A stretch of DNA of 64,000 nucleotides from contig CM065329.1 in NCBI GenBank assembly GCA_033032175.1, positions 10,174,985 to 10,238,984 on the forward strand, in the 5' to 3' direction. Position numbers and translations under genes: made by a program. This document shows positions 10,300 through 21,804 of the stretch, piece after piece. This DNA comes from Saturnia japonica (taxonomy: Eukaryota > Arthropoda > Insecta > Lepidoptera > Saturniidae). The notes under the pieces are model-generated. The model was not told where the DNA came from, made no database searches, and saw nothing but the letters and a program-made list of their open reading frames with translations. Each line of letters begins with the position of its first letter. Position 1 is the first letter of the stretch.

Positions 10300-10317
10300 A
10301 TCCTACCGACTGCGCCA
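10300..10317 (-). promoter_or_regulatory. Primer binding site for tRNA-Ser
   Basis: On the minus strand, next to the 5' LTR, TGGCGCAGTCGGTAGGAT is complementary to the 3' end of insect tRNA-Ser including the CCA. Its first base is shared with the LTR end. tRNA-Ser priming is established for several Drosophila errantiviruses of the 17.6/297 group. Confidence 0.88.
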
Positions 10318-10623
10318 GTTAAATTTCGGGAGCACTGCCGAGGTTTTTTAAAAAGTCTAAGACAAGACTGATTCTCAAGAAGCTTTATTAAGAATGCTTT
10401 TATTTGTTACAAATGTCTCTTTTATAAACTCTTATTCTATAAACACAAAGTGGGGCTGTTTACTATGAAATAATGAGAAATATGTCGCAATACATTCAGT
10501 CAAAACACCAGGTGTCTATCAGTAGTTTGCAGACATAATATGGGTTAAAAACGTAACATCAGCATTTCTAACGTATGTACCAATTAACAAGACGTAATAA
10601 GAGAGGGTACAGACTGCATAACT
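10317..10623 (-). repeat. 5' LTR of the errantivirus
   Basis: Direct repeat of 5090-5396. Read on the minus strand it opens with AGTTATGCAG and closes with TTTAACT, the AGT...ACT style of gypsy-class LTRs. It carries a TATAAAAG box and, further on, AATAAA, consistent with promoter and polyadenylation roles. The outer flank is the ATCT duplication. Confidence 0.95.
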
Positions 10624-10858
10624 ATCTACAATAAATACTTAGGTATACATCATTGAAGCAACTTCTTTTATGTATTGGATCTGAGCTGATCTGAGCTGTT
10701 ACTGAATGTCTTTCCTCCAAACTTGTTATTGTTATGACAATTTTCATGTAATTATTTTCAATATTAAAATTTCCTCTGGATAATGCATACACAAGTCCAT
10801 AAATTGATTATCACAATTTTAATACTTAAGTAATATATATGTATATTAGCACTGATAG

Positions 10859-11680
10859 TGTTGGCGACAGAACTGTTATTTTCGTGTCTTGTGTTAGGTT
10901 ATTATGTTATATTATTGTGTTTATGTGTTATGTACTATGTGTCATGATAGAATAGATCAATATAGATAAAATTATAGAGAAATGTTAGCACCTACGCTAC
11001 ATTATAAGTAGCATGTTATATATTAAATTGTATATAAATGCTTATGTATTGTGTGTTACATATATGGAAATAGAATTATTATAGAATAGGTAAATGCATA
11101 TAATAAGTAAGAATATCCAATATTATAGAAACTTTACGAACGGAAAGCGGTGATGCCGCCCGTAAATTGCATTGTTTTTGGCTTATGTACTGAATATGTA
11201 CTTGATGTAAATAATATGTGAATGCTTAATGGATAGGTAGTACAACACGGAATATTTTGATATATATCATGTATACACAATGTATATAAAGAAAGAAATA
11301 TAGAGCGATTAACAGGGCGACCAAAGTAAAAACTAAAATTAAAACACGAATTAAAGCGGGGCTCTCCTTACGGTCACTCTCCGAACTACTTATGCTCGAA
11401 GAGGCGCCGTATGGGGCACGGCGCAATTCAACGAGTACAAGTAACTACAACAACAACAAGAAGAAAGCTTTGGTCGTCCTGCGAGCAGTATATTGAAGAG
11501 TTCGACATTCATTTGAAGACCCGGCACCTCAAGCGGTCGTGCACTATTGCACCCCCCAGACCCCCTCACTACCATCGCGTCCCACTGGCATCCGTACGGC
11601 GCGGCAAAACGCCCGTCCAAAACGGGGAAACGTTACACCGCCCCTCCCTCACGCAGAGGGGAAGTGACGCGTACCCAACA
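10859..11680 (+). mobile_element. Solo LTR, family 'TGTTGG', copy 1
   Basis: An 822-bp element that begins TGTTGGCGACAGAAC and ends CGCGTACCCAACA, with perfect 5-bp duplications GATAG at 10854-10858 and 11681-11685. It is about the same as 30916-31791 and the reverse complement of 60917-61780. TG...CA ends, 5-bp duplications and lack of coding sequence identify solo LTRs left by LTR-LTR recombination. The parent internal region is not in this window, so superfamily (gypsy, Bel or copia) is open. Confidence 0.9.
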
Positions 11681-11957
11681 GATAGTTAATAATAAAAAAT
11701 ATCAAAATGAACATGCTATAAATTTACCAGTTTTGCCAAACCTGATATCCCTTTGATCGTAGAATTGATCAAAAATACGGTAGATTTTTCGCAATTACCT
11801 ATACAAATAAATAAAATCGCAATTCGCTTATAAAAACAAACCCATAGACACGATATAAAAAAACAAACAATACCCAGTACAAAAATCGTGACTCGCCGTC
11901 TTTTATCAATACAAAAAGTAACCATGAAAATATTTGATTTAATGATATATCAACTGG

Positions 11958-12420
11958 TCTATACAATAAAATAAAATTGAAGTGTCTGTTTGTAATGTCA
12001 AAACAACAGTTTTTTTGTAAATGTATCTGAAAGTATACACGATACTTACAAAAAAAAAAACAATTTTAACATTTTTGTGTCTGCCTGTCTGTTTGTTCCG
12101 AGTAATCTCCGAAACGGTTAAACCGATTTTGACGGGACTTTCACTGATAAATAGCTGGTGTTATAGGGAGTAACTTAGGTTACTTTTATTTTAGAAAAAG
12201 AATTAGGTTTCCACACAAATAAAAAAATCTTGTCATGGTGAATCAATTCGATCGCTTTAATGGCTTACGTTGAGTAAACCTTAAGAGATATAGCAAATTA
12301 ATTTTCTAAACAATTGTAGACATTAAAAAGTCCTACAAAAATGTCACAGACTATACGTCTATCTTTTAAGGAACACTCACAATAAGCACTTTTATCTTGT
12401 CTTCGCCAGCGCACGTAAAT
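11958..12420 (+). mobile_element. Non-autonomous Helitron, 3' end missing
   Basis: Starts TCTATACAATAAAATAAAATT and follows the same order of sequence as the complete copy at 35263-35752: the CTGTCTGTTTGTTCC block, AAACCGATTTTGACGGGAC, TTACTTTTATTTTAGAAAAAG and the CACAATAAGCA block. It then breaks off near 12420 before any hairpin or CTAG end. Confidence 0.7.
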
Positions 12421-12623
12421 AAAGCAATTCTAATTCCAACTTACTTAAAAAAATTAATATTAAGGCTAGCTGAGAGTTGTAACCTAATGTTAGATAGCCA
12501 ATGCTATTTCTCGTGTATCTGTCTATCATATACTAAAAGAATTTTTCGAATCTGACTGGTAGTTTCAGAGATTAGCGTGTATAAACAAACAAGCACAATC
12601 TCTTCTGTTATATTATATTAATA

Positions 12624-12811
12624 CTAGTTGTGCCCCGCGGTTTCACCCACCTATAATTTCGCGGTAAACCGTAGCCTATGTGTTAATCCATGGTGTCCGC
12701 TAATTTCAAACCAAATTTCATCAAAATTGGTCCTATCGTTTGAGCTTGAAGAATTAACAAACACACTCACAAACTTTCACCCTTTTTAATATTAGTAGAA
12801 TATAGTATAGA
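12624..12811 (-). mobile_element. Short complete non-autonomous Helitron (188 bp)
   Basis: On the minus strand it begins TCTATACTATATTC and ends AACCGCGGGGCACAACTAG. The flanks are A before and T after, the A|T insertion habit of Helitrons. Confidence 0.82.
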
Positions 12812-13050
12812 TTCTGAATCAGTTTTCTGTGAGGGCCGGGTAAGTTGGTAGATCTACTGATTTTCATCTTACAGTCTACTAATTTTCGTCACTTTATCTA
12901 CCATTTTTCTAAAATTTAGCTTGGCAACACTAGTTCCTTGTTTCTGAGTTTTTCCAATGTTTCCAAGTTAGCCATTTTATGGCTTTATCTGGCAACATTT
13001 AATATTCATTTTGCCAAAAATATCCGTTATTAATGGCTAATCGGTGAAAC

Positions 13051-13111
13051 TGTAAAAGCCGCAGCGGCTTCAGGGCCCCTAAGGCTAACAGTGTAGTCAG
13101 ATCTAAAAAAA
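13051..13111 (+). mobile_element. Severely 5'-truncated Jockey LINE tail
   Basis: Sixty bases matching the 3' end of the LINE at 2386-3993 (TGTAAAAGCCGCAGCGGCT ... GTGTAGTCAG), followed by seven A residues. A dead-on-arrival insertion. Confidence 0.85.
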
Positions 13112-14014
13112 TGACAAATTTAGCATCTTTTATAATAATACGTAAACTTTTATTTTCCTATACACTATCACTTGTTTTCATTCATCTACAATGCGAGCGG
13201 TGAATCAGTATTTCATTAGATGTGTTATTTGGCTTGGATGGCTCTATTTTTGCTATCCTTAATGGCTAAGTTAGAAAGATTATTTATAATGATGATTGTG
13301 GCAAAGAAAAATCATAGAAATAAGTCGAATTTAGGCACACTATAAATAGTTTACTACTAAGAATAAGAGATTATTTTTAAAAAGCAGACGTGTGCCTTTT
13401 ACCATGTACTCACGAAAGTGTTGGATCAAAACAGGAAGTAAGAAAATATTTTTTCTCAAACATGCATGGAAATATTGTCATTATTTTCGAAAAAAGAACA
13501 CAGACAATGAAAATCAAATCCATTACAGATGCGTTTTTTGAATTTTTAACATTACGATGCTCCAGTAATGTTGTATGAAATGGCGCGCTTGGGTTCATCA
13601 CATTGCATTCTAGTTCGGAAACAGAATCTCTCCCGGTGGCAATTTGCCAACATCTAAATCCACAGCCATCCATCTAAAAACAGCATTTTCAGCCATTTAC
13701 AACTACATCCAATACCCATCTGCGAACCTCATCAGAAGTTCAACAAACAAACGTAATTGTACCGGGGAAATCAATACCATTTTCTTTTAGTGATTGCCCC
13801 AATATGACTAATGTAACTTTTAATATTAATTAAATTAAATGTATCATATAATAAGTATGTTTTATTTCCATGCATGTTTGAGAAAAGCACTTTATATGCC
13901 TTGGCAGAAATGGCAATTGCTTGTCTCGTAGTAGTGAAATACTCGCCTATGGCTCGGCCTTCAAACTCATACTCGACCTGCAATTGCCTATTTCACGGCC
14001 TTTGCAATAATGTA
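13112..14014. other. No gene recognised
   Basis: AT-rich sequence with only short open frames on either strand. No homology or repeat was recognised. Confidence 0.4.
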
Positions 14015-14337
14015 CTATTTTGGAGATTTTGGACATGTTGTGGTTTTTATTTATAATCCATTATGTTAGGTTTTTGACCCTATATTATGTGATATCGGAG
14101 GCATTTGGAGTGATATAGTTTAGTTTTTGTGCATAAGTGAAGTGGATTATAAATAAAGCTAAAAAACATTCATTCTAAGATCTCAAAAAATCTTCCTAGA
14201 AAGTTCTAACAAGGGAGCCACCATCTCTTGTTAGGGTACTAAATCGTCATAACACATGACATTATAATTCACTCGATAATGGCAGTAATGATCTTCATTA
14301 AAGAGGACTGGTTGCCAAGTTAGGAAGAAGAAGAAGA
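14015..14337 (+). repeat. Dispersed repeat family 'R-A', copy 2
   Basis: Shares TGTGGTTTTTATTTATA, GACCCTATATTATGTGAT, GAAGTGGATTATAAATA, GGGAGCCACCATCTCTTGTT and GGTTGCCAAGTTAGGAAGAA with copy 1, in the same order. This is the best preserved pair of the family. Confidence 0.65.
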
Positions 14338-14344
14338 ATGTACT

Positions 14345-15683
14345 ATGTGCATAATAATTTCCTTGTTCCTGAAGAACCAGAATTATCAACTTCCAATGAG
14401 TATTGTATGGAATTAACCTATAGTGATTAACTAAAACGTTGTATATGTTATGAACTTGTATTTATTTTTAACACAATTCCTTTGTATACTTTTAGCCACT
14501 TTATACGGAATGAATTTTTGTCATTCTAGCCCTTTATAAAAGTGTTTGGTCATTTCTTGTTTCCTTGTCTTGGCAACACTGGTCTTGCATGCTTTCGCCA
14601 TAGACCAATACTTTCGCTTTCCTGTCTTTCTCACAGATTAGTAGTTATTAGTAACCACAGAGTATTTTATTAATACTGAGAATTAGTAACTATAATTCTT
14701 TTCCGTATTAGTGTATTACCTATGGTCTTTCTCCTCAGCAGAGAGTAGTATATTCTTTGTTCTTTGTGGTTCTTTGCTCCTCAGGGTAAATGAACGTTGA
14801 ACATTTAAAAAAGCTTATTTTGTAATTGTAAAAGTCAGTAAAACTGGAGGCTAAAACGTGAGTGGTATTTATTATATTTAAATTTTTTCTGATTTAAATC
14901 TATCTATAAATAAAATATTTCAGGTTTTGCATTGTATGTATGCGCATTACGCAAAATCGTCTGGATTGATTTTGAGCATTTTTTGTTTTACTCTTTATCA
15001 AAAAGAAAATAACACGATGTGTTCATTCAATCAAAAGTTATTAAAGTTTTAACTGTTTTAAGCAACTACAACTTTTTAAAGCACTATGCGTTCTTCTGTC
15101 GTCCACGTGAGCTATGCCCTGGGCACAGGTAGTTTTTATAATGTGAACCTCGCTACATATTTGATAAAGTATTTTTGTATTAGCCGTTTTCCAACATTTA
15201 TCTCGATTACCCTGAATTACCAACGTGATTGTATCATTGTAGCCACTGAGGACGCGAAAGCGGTAACAAATACGAGGAATCTAACGAAGAACGCAGTTTG
15301 GCTTGGCTTACATTTTTATTTTATATATAAATTATGTATGATGTAATTATTTAGGAGGGTTGGATTTAGAATAGTTTCGTATAATTTTGAAATTGTTAGA
15401 GATTAGTCCCTTTTTTAGGTCACTTTTTTGTAAATACATTGACGGTTCCAATAAATATAAAATACCAAAAAATAATTTATTTTATAAAAGTAGTCTTGTA
15501 AATTCTATTCTTTAAACAAAAAGAACACTACAGGTTTACCTAAAATGTAGCTATCTCAAAAGCAAACGGTAGCTTGTTACTCTTGTTAGGTTCCTTGTGA
15601 TGAGTAAAAGCATGAACCTAATGAGCTTACTAAGCATGCATCTGTAGGCGCTGGTGAGTGTCTACTCTAAATTTTATCACTTA
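14345..15683. other. No gene recognised
   Basis: A frame of 86 codons at 15086-15346 (plus) lies in somewhat GC-richer sequence but shows no domain I recognise. The rest is AT-rich without repeats that could be placed. Confidence 0.4.
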
Positions 15684-15933
15684 CTAGCTGACCCGCACAA
15701 CTTCGTTTGTGTCACATAAAGCTCTCAAAAGGAATAAATTTTCTCTATTTTTTCAACATTTTTTATTGATGCTCTTCTCCTATTGGTCGTAGCGTGATGT
15801 AATAATATAGTCTATAGCCTTCTTGATGAATGGGCTATGAAACACTAAAATAATTTTTCCATTCGAAGTAGTAGTTTCTGAGATTAGTGCATTTAACCAA
15901 ACAAACTCTTCATGTTTATTATGTTAGTATCGA
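15684..15933 (-). mobile_element. Short complete non-autonomous Helitron (250 bp)
   Basis: On the minus strand it begins TCGATACTAACATAATAAAC and contains the AAGAGTTTGTTTGG and CACTAATCTCAGAAACTAC words typical of lepidopteran Helitrons. It ends GTGCGGGTCAGCTAG. Flanking bases are A and T. Confidence 0.85.
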
Positions 15934-15939
15934 TTAATT

Positions 15940-18190
15940 AACAGGTATCAAGTTTACACTGTCATAATTTCCACAACTCAGCATCCATGTACACTTATTG
16001 TGGTATCACAATCATGTGGTCAACTGGAATCATGCCGGCTCAATGCTTGCAGGAACTCTGTCAGTCACCCAATGTTGTTAAATACCTCTGGAAGAATCCT
16101 TGGCATGCTGGTTATTTTAATCTGGTATTGGGCCAACTCTCTCTCTCTTCTACTCCCATGCATGCTCAGCACAGGGGACTTTCAGCAACACTTAAACTAA
16201 AAAGGTGTTTGTTGTAGTACCCTTGTCCCGTTAAGGTAATTAATTGTTCTTGTTTGACATCTACTGAAGCATAAAAAGCCTTTGGAGATCTTGGGATTAA
16301 CAAGGGCCAATGATTCCTTAGCTGGTTGTGATTCGTCGCGTTCTCAAACATATTTCTGTTTGATTCAACAAAAAGAATGAGGAATAATTGGTTCCGGACC
16401 TGATATTATCATGTCAGATCCCCTTCTCGCAAGAATGTTTGCTACATCAACACCATGTGATCTGCTGTGTGCTATTACTGAGTCGGTGCTCAGCTACATT
16501 CCTGAACTAGGCTTGAGTTAATTGTCTTACATATTAGCCAGTATTGCAGCCATGCTATCTGACCTACCTACCTTCCTTGAGATATTATAGCCTGGGCTTC
16601 TAATAAAATACCCACATGTTCTGTTTGAAAGGCAATGTTCTAAGAAGACTCATGCCCAATCTTGCAGTCGTCTAGGAGCCATTTATAAAGAAACTAAGTC
16701 CTTTCACATTAAGGATCTCATTCTTTTCCTCATGCAGATGTATCTTGTATTTCTTGTTGAAAACTAATTGTCTCAGTTTTTTAATCATAGATAGAACTGT
16801 TATGTCCTCCATAATTTTGCATAATATGGAAGTGTGGGGCATTTATCGATCCTTCCATTCCTTAGATTTAAAGTTTTGAGGTGATATTTTTGCTTTTTGT
16901 GTAGTGTGAGGGTGGCAGGTTAAGCATGTTTCCAAGAGCAATAGTGGGGGTGGTTCTCATGCACCCTGTTATTGCCATGAATTTGAGAATGTCTTAGTTT
17001 AACTATATCTGTTATTAACCTAGTTCTAGACCAATTATTATTTATGTTATTCTATGTTCAATTTCCAAAATTACAATTTTCACTTTGAAACAATTATAAC
17101 TCAGAAAAAGGGGTATTACTATTCTATCGGATTGAAATCAGAGGATAGAGAACTTATCCTGCAGCTCAGGATTCAAAACTAATGCTAAATAACAAAATTT
17201 CAAATTTGACCTTAAAACTTTGACCATCAATAACTCAAGTTAGGGAAATTAATCTTGTAATGGGAGTAGTAATGTAAGGGGTTTAGTGGCAGCTCCTCCC
17301 CCCAGCCAACACTTCTAGATCCTCTCCTTAGCCATATTTGTGCCCTTCTAAATATATAAATTGTCAATAATCAATATGAATAACACATTTAACTTTATAA
17401 CTTTTTTTCTTGTATCATGATTGAAATAAAAATTGTATGATACCTATTTTTAAAGCAATTTCCTCTCAATATATATGATAATATATATTTTTTCAATTTA
17501 CAATGATAATTTTAGTCAAGTAAAAATAGATTTATTATTTATAGAGGGAAAACTATAATACTTAATTATTGATATTTTCTTTTGTATTTGCTTAGCATGC
17601 AGTTATATTTTATTATTATTATTATGAGGATCGCACACGAACATGTAGGACTATAGGTGTCAATATGTAGATTATTGAGGAATTGTGAATAGGATCCAAT
17701 TAACTAAATTATATTTTAAGAGACATATGGCACAGAGAAATTTCTTTGGAGATTTCTTTTTTAATTGTGCAGTCCGACTGGTGGAGTACCTCCACCCAAC
17801 AGAAGATCACAGCCAAATAACCTTGTATTGTGATCCTGTGAACACTGCGAGGGCTTTCAGAGCTCTTTAGAAAGCGGGGTTGAAAATTGGTAAATGCGCT
17901 TGTAATACCTCAGGCGGCCACTTACAATCAGGTGGGCCGTATGCTTGTTCGCCACCTTTGTTGTATAATTTTCTTCATCCTGAACACCCTCTGTCAAATA
18001 TAATAGGTAACACCATTCTCAATAGTGATAAAAACCTTGAAGTACAAATATTATCAATTCTAAACATTTTTAATCTCATTTCATTTCAGCAGTAACTTTA
18101 AAGAAACACATTGGAAAAATAAACTAATTTATAAATTCAAGTTACATAAATAACCCATTGAATTAGAAAAATTGGTTGTAACAAACAGAA
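15940..18190. other. No intact gene; small repeat fragment near 17895-17945
   Basis: Short frames at 15987-16217, 16166-16351 and 17685-17870 show no recognisable domain. At about 17895-17945 the sequence GGTGGGCCGTATGCTTGTT resembles a tail that is very common in lepidopteran retroelements. From 17020 to 17620 the DNA is strongly AT-rich. Confidence 0.4.
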
Positions 18191-18192
18191 CA

Positions 18193-18342
18193 ATGGACAG
18201 AAGGGAATGTCTAGCACCAATCTGTGATACATTGAGTACCACAGCTCCAGAGGCACTGAGGAATCTACAGCCATCTACATCAACACTGAGACATGAAACA
18301 GTAGAGTGCAAAGATGAGGAACCACCTTGCAGTAACAATATG
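18193..18342 (+). CDS. Zinc-finger paralog copy 1, exon a
   Basis: First coding exon, 50 codons, from ATG 18193 to a GTATTG donor at 18343, ending in phase 0. It encodes an acidic leader (MDRRECLAPICDTLSTTAPE ... VECKDEEPPCSNNM). The same exon occurs in copies 2 (30261-30362) and 3 (52402-52491). Copy 1 starts further upstream: the Met used by copy 2 is an AGG Arg codon here, and the frame stays open to the earlier ATG. Function is unknown; the leader may carry an interaction or SUMO-type motif as in the paralogs. Expression is not shown by the sequence. Confidence 0.6.
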
Positions 18343-18475
18343 GTATTGTTTATATTATTCAAGTTATGACTGTGTCTCCTACTTGTATGTGAATATGTAT
18401 TGGTCAATCTATACAAATAAATAAAATTTAAGTATGTGTGTTTATAATGTCAAAACAACAGCTTTTTACTAAAGG

Positions 18476-19790
18476 CATTCTTCTTCTTAACCCTTATGTT
18501 ACTTAAGTAGGGTTGGCACAACATGTTTTCTTCTTCCACACAACTCTATATAATATCATCTGACTATTCACACCTGTGCATATCATTCTTCACACAATCC
18601 ATCCACACCTTCTTCGGTCCTCCTTTACTCATGTATCCATACATCTTCATACTTAACATTCTTCTTGTTTATGGCACTGTGTGTAATTAACATAATTTCA
18701 CCAATGTCTATAGATATGAATGTACATTCTCTATGGTAGGTGGTGTTACAAACGAAGCAGACTGATTGATAAATGATAGAAGTCCAAAAGAGAATAATTT
18801 TAGTATGTAGTATCCAAACCAAGTTATCAATATACCCAAAGTTAGTGAATATATACACAACAAATTATAAACAAAATATCTATGTAATTAAAGCATTATT
18901 TTGTTAATTAAGATAAATTCATTAATTAGGCCTGCCCATTCTAGTTATATTATAAGTACGGATAATAGCAGTATATTTATTTTGGGCGATAATAGACTTT
19001 CCTAAGAAATTATTAGCATCAGTTGCTGATTTAAATTCAATAGAGATCTTATTTCTGCCCACCCTCTTAACTCCGTTACCACAACTATTTTGTATATTAT
19101 GATGATTTAAAAATTGGCCATATTTAATCGGTCTTATAGATAAACCCGCTGCCAAATCTGGCTCCAAACGGGAAACATGCACTATGACGGGACCTTTGAC
19201 AAAATTATCATAGATTTTAATAGAGTTGTTTAATGCAGGGTGCAAATAAATAGTGTGAATCGATAGTGAGGCTGAAGATAGGTCTATTATGGTTTTTTTT
19301 TGAAACATTAGTCGTTTCTGTGTCTACAAGGGATCTTTTAGTTGCCGTAGTAGTAGGAATAGAAGTTAGATTGGAGCCAATTGGAACAAAACGACCGGGG
19401 GATCAAGAGGTCGTAACAACATTGTATAAAGCAATGGAGTTACCGAGTGTTGTTAATAAATGCACTTACTGTTTTGTACAAATAATTCACTACCCACCGC
19501 CAAAATAACCCGGTTTTAGATTAATAATTATAGCCGAAAAAGGAGAAAAAAATATTTTTTTAACCAATCTCACTAACACGTGTATAAACTACCGTGCTGA
19601 AAACGAGAAAATCTACTTAACATTCTTCTACTTACATGATGACTTTCATCCCTCCTCATGACATGCCCACACCACGGTGCTGGTGCTATTTTATGACTTC
19701 CCCTAATATACTAATTTCTGATCTCATCCATTTTATTTACTCCACAGATCCATCAAATTTGTGTAATAAGATTTTTACATAAGGCATATG
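18476..19790 (-). mobile_element. LINE-derived insertion inside the Helitron
   Basis: About 1.3 kb bounded by AAGGCAT on the left (ending near 18475) and right (19793-19799), a plausible 7-bp target duplication. It carries an ORF1-like frame on the minus strand. The flanks at 18480-18660 and 19610-19750 look alike in base composition and in words such as ACTTCATCC/CTTCTTCTTA, and may belong to an older host repeat. Confidence 0.5.
18922..19308 (-). pseudogene. Jockey-group LINE ORF1 (Gag-like) fragment
   Basis: A 128-codon frame with VHVSRLEPD, IRPIKYGQFL, GVKRVGRNKISIEFKSATDA and NNFLGKSI, ending RTYNITRMGRPN and a stop. The VKRVGRN.i.veFks..dANnFL...YtaiI.tYnvTRMG pattern is characteristic of ORF1 proteins of insect Jockey/R1-group LINEs. 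The family normally continues well past TRMG, so this copy is truncated. A frameshifted extension upstream to about 19400 encodes a Ser/Thr-rich leader. No ORF2 follows. Confidence 0.68.
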
Positions 19791-20374
19791 AAAGTTTATT
19801 CGGTACTTAAAAGATAATACCAATTAAAAAAAAAAATTATATGTCTTACTGTTTGTTTGTTCAAAGTAATCCCCGATACAGTTAGACTGCTTTTGACCAG
19901 GCTTTCACTGTTAGAAAAATAATTAGGATTCCATGCAAATAAAATAAACTGGTACGGTGAATCAATTCAGTCGCTTACATGGCATACACTGATTGAACCA
20001 TAGAGATATATCAAGTTAATGCACTAAATAATTGGAGATCATAAAAAGGCCTACAAAAAAGTCAGCTGGAGCATATGTTTATCTTCTAAGGTTCAACCAC
20101 AATAAGCATTTTTGTCTTTAAAATAATTGGGAGCGATTCGCGCGTGTGCTCGATCGACGGCACTCTGTAGTCCACACGTGCGCAAGCGCAGGCACAGCTA
20201 GTATAGATATATTGAAGAGCTGCATAGTTTTACTGATTGTTTGTTGAATTTACAGCATAGTATAAAATTTCTTTTTAAATGTTTTAATAGATAACTTTGG
20301 CCGATGCCCTAGACTCTAGGAATATATTAATTTTATCTAAAAATATTTCATCTGAACCACTCAATATATTCCAG

Positions 20375-20512
20375 TATCCATCTGGTTACTTAGAGTCACC
20401 AGCGTATGGAAACTGCTATGACAGTAAGGATAATGTGTTGGAAAAATTGAAGAAGGAATTCCCTGAGGATGAATGTCCTCAATCTAGCTTCAGTAGTAAA
20501 CTAGTTTTTGAA
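20375..20512 (+). CDS. Zinc-finger paralog copy 1, exon b
   Basis: A 46-codon exon between a TTCCAG acceptor and a GTAAGT donor, phase 0 on both sides. It encodes YPSGYLESPAYGNCYDSKDN followed by a VLEKLKKEFPEDECP block that is almost unchanged in copies 2 and 3. The conserved LKKEFPEDECP stretch argues for past selection on the protein. The role of this acidic segment is not known. Confidence 0.68.
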
Positions 20513-21568
20513 GTAAGTAATTAGTACTAATGTCATTTTGCATCTCACTTCTGATCAAGAGTTCTCCTCTCATTAACTGATATAGTAATTTCATCTCACG
20601 AAGGTGGGTTAAGAAAAGTGGTTATTTTTATTTGATTAAAATAGTGTTTATTTATGTTAGGTTCCTACTTAAGAAATTGGTGTTTTGTTGAACTGGCCAC
20701 TTTGATCTCAAATATCTGGCGTTTGGTTAGGAATTCCAAATCCAAATTTATTTAAAATTTAGGCTTGTGTATTTGTGTTTCGAATTTAGTGATTCATTTG
20801 TTTTAGCACTATTTGATTTTTCTTTGATATTGTTCTTTTTACAAAATGGAAAACTTCATAGATAATAATGGTTGGTTAATAGTAATATCGTTCGATTGAT
20901 GAAATATATAAGTTCATAATATTTTTTTCGTTTTGCTTTTTCCATATAAAACGCCAATTTTATATGTAAGGACTTAATATAAAGTTTAATTTTATTTTTA
21001 CATAATAAAAAATGTCGCACTTTCGTAATAAGAAGCAAGCGTAAGTCTATTTGTTACCCTCTACTAAACGCGCCAAAATAAGAGTTATAATAAATTAAAT
21101 ATTTTGATTTTGAATTAATTATAAATTGTAATAGTGATGATGAAAATAATTCTAATTCGGTTACGATACTTGAAGCTAAATTAAAACATTAAATTCTGTA
21201 ATATACGTGACTAAAATATACAAACACAAAGTGTAACTTTAAAGTTCTTTTCCTTTAAATTGTATATATTTTTATTTTACCGCATAACTCCATTATATAG
21301 ATTACGATGAGCTTGCTAACGCTACTAAAACAATTGATAATTAATCGATAGTCTAAAAAAAACGATGTTTTAACAACACTTAGTTTGTAACAACTTATAG
21401 GTGAATTAGCTTGGAGACGTTTTTACGTTTGTAGTAAACTGGATAAAACAGTTTGCGCGAGCTAGTAGCTACACGTGTACTTCCGTACACTACTTCGAAC
21501 TTAATAACGTCTCCGGGCTGATTTGGCTGTGAGTTACTGTTGAGTTAAATTATTATTTTCGTTTCTAG
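20513..21568. other. Intron b-c of copy 1; nothing recognised
   Basis: AT-rich intronic sequence. No repeat was placed. Confidence 0.5.
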
Positions 21569-21804
21569 GATGAGGAGATGTTAAAAATAAACTCACAAAG
21601 AGTAAAACCTGAAAATACGGAGACTGTATTGTCGTTAAATATAAGGGAAGAAGATGAGGATAAAAATCACCGTTCAATAAAAAAAATGAAGTGTTTAGAA
21701 GTGCAAGGAATATTGGATAATACTGAGGACACAAGGACATGTAATAATGTACTGGTAACTACTGAAGAAGTCCAATTCGAGACCATTGCAAGAAGAACAA
21801 ATAG
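21569..21804 (+). CDS. Zinc-finger paralog copy 1, exon c
   Basis: A 236-bp exon between a TTTCTAG acceptor and a GTGAGT donor, entering in phase 0 and leaving in phase 2. It encodes a charged segment (DEEMLKINSQRVKPENTETV, then LSLNIREEDED, IKKMKCLEVQGI). This corresponds to the exon c of copies 2 and 3 (LSLNLKDADGNRN, IKTERLEQQDI). Copy 1 is the most diverged of the three. In the paralogs this exon splices to the zinc-finger exon; no finger exon follows here, and the next phase-compatible acceptor is at 22821 upstream of a piggyBac transposase. Confidence 0.65.

Larger units (their letters stand above)
5090..10623 (-). mobile_element. Errantivirus (gypsy-class endogenous retrovirus) with two LTRs, internally deleted
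   Basis: A 5,534-bp insertion bounded by 307-bp direct repeats that read identically. It is flanked by the 4-bp duplication ATCT (5086-5089 and 10624-10627), as expected of errantiviral integrases. On the minus strand the LTR begins AGTTATG and ends TTTAACT. A tRNA-Ser primer site follows the 5' LTR and a G-rich polypurine tract precedes the 3' LTR. The coding part is one Gag-integrase frame plus an env frame. Protease, reverse transcriptase and most of RNase H are absent, so replication would need help from intact relatives. Identical LTRs suggest a recent insertion, possibly already in deleted form. Confidence 0.95.
11686..13050. other. No gene; Helitron fragments in AT-rich DNA
   Basis: No coding sequence recognised. 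It holds a 3'-truncated Helitron at 11958-12420 and a complete short Helitron at 12624-12811, with another Helitron 5'-like stretch at about 12535-12622. Confidence 0.6.
18408..20201 (+). mobile_element. Non-autonomous Helitron interrupted by a LINE-bearing insertion
   Basis: The left part begins TCTATACAAATAAATAAA at 18408. The right part ends GCAGGCACAGCTAG at 20201 followed by T. Between about 18476 and 19790 lies unrelated DNA, and the Helitron resumes with the word AAGGCAT on both sides of the interruption. The Helitron sits in the intron between exons a and b of zinc-finger copy 1. Confidence 0.75.

Noticed and set aside
10250..10317. Apparent A-box and B-box of a tRNA gene next to the LTR (GGCGCAGTCGG ... 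GTTCGAGTC)
   Set aside because: The first part is the complement of the tRNA-Ser 3' end, i.e. the primer binding site. No cloverleaf can be drawn.
15086..15346. 86-codon frame with higher GC than its surroundings
   Set aside because: No recognisable domain, no splice context and no repeat; too weak to call a gene.
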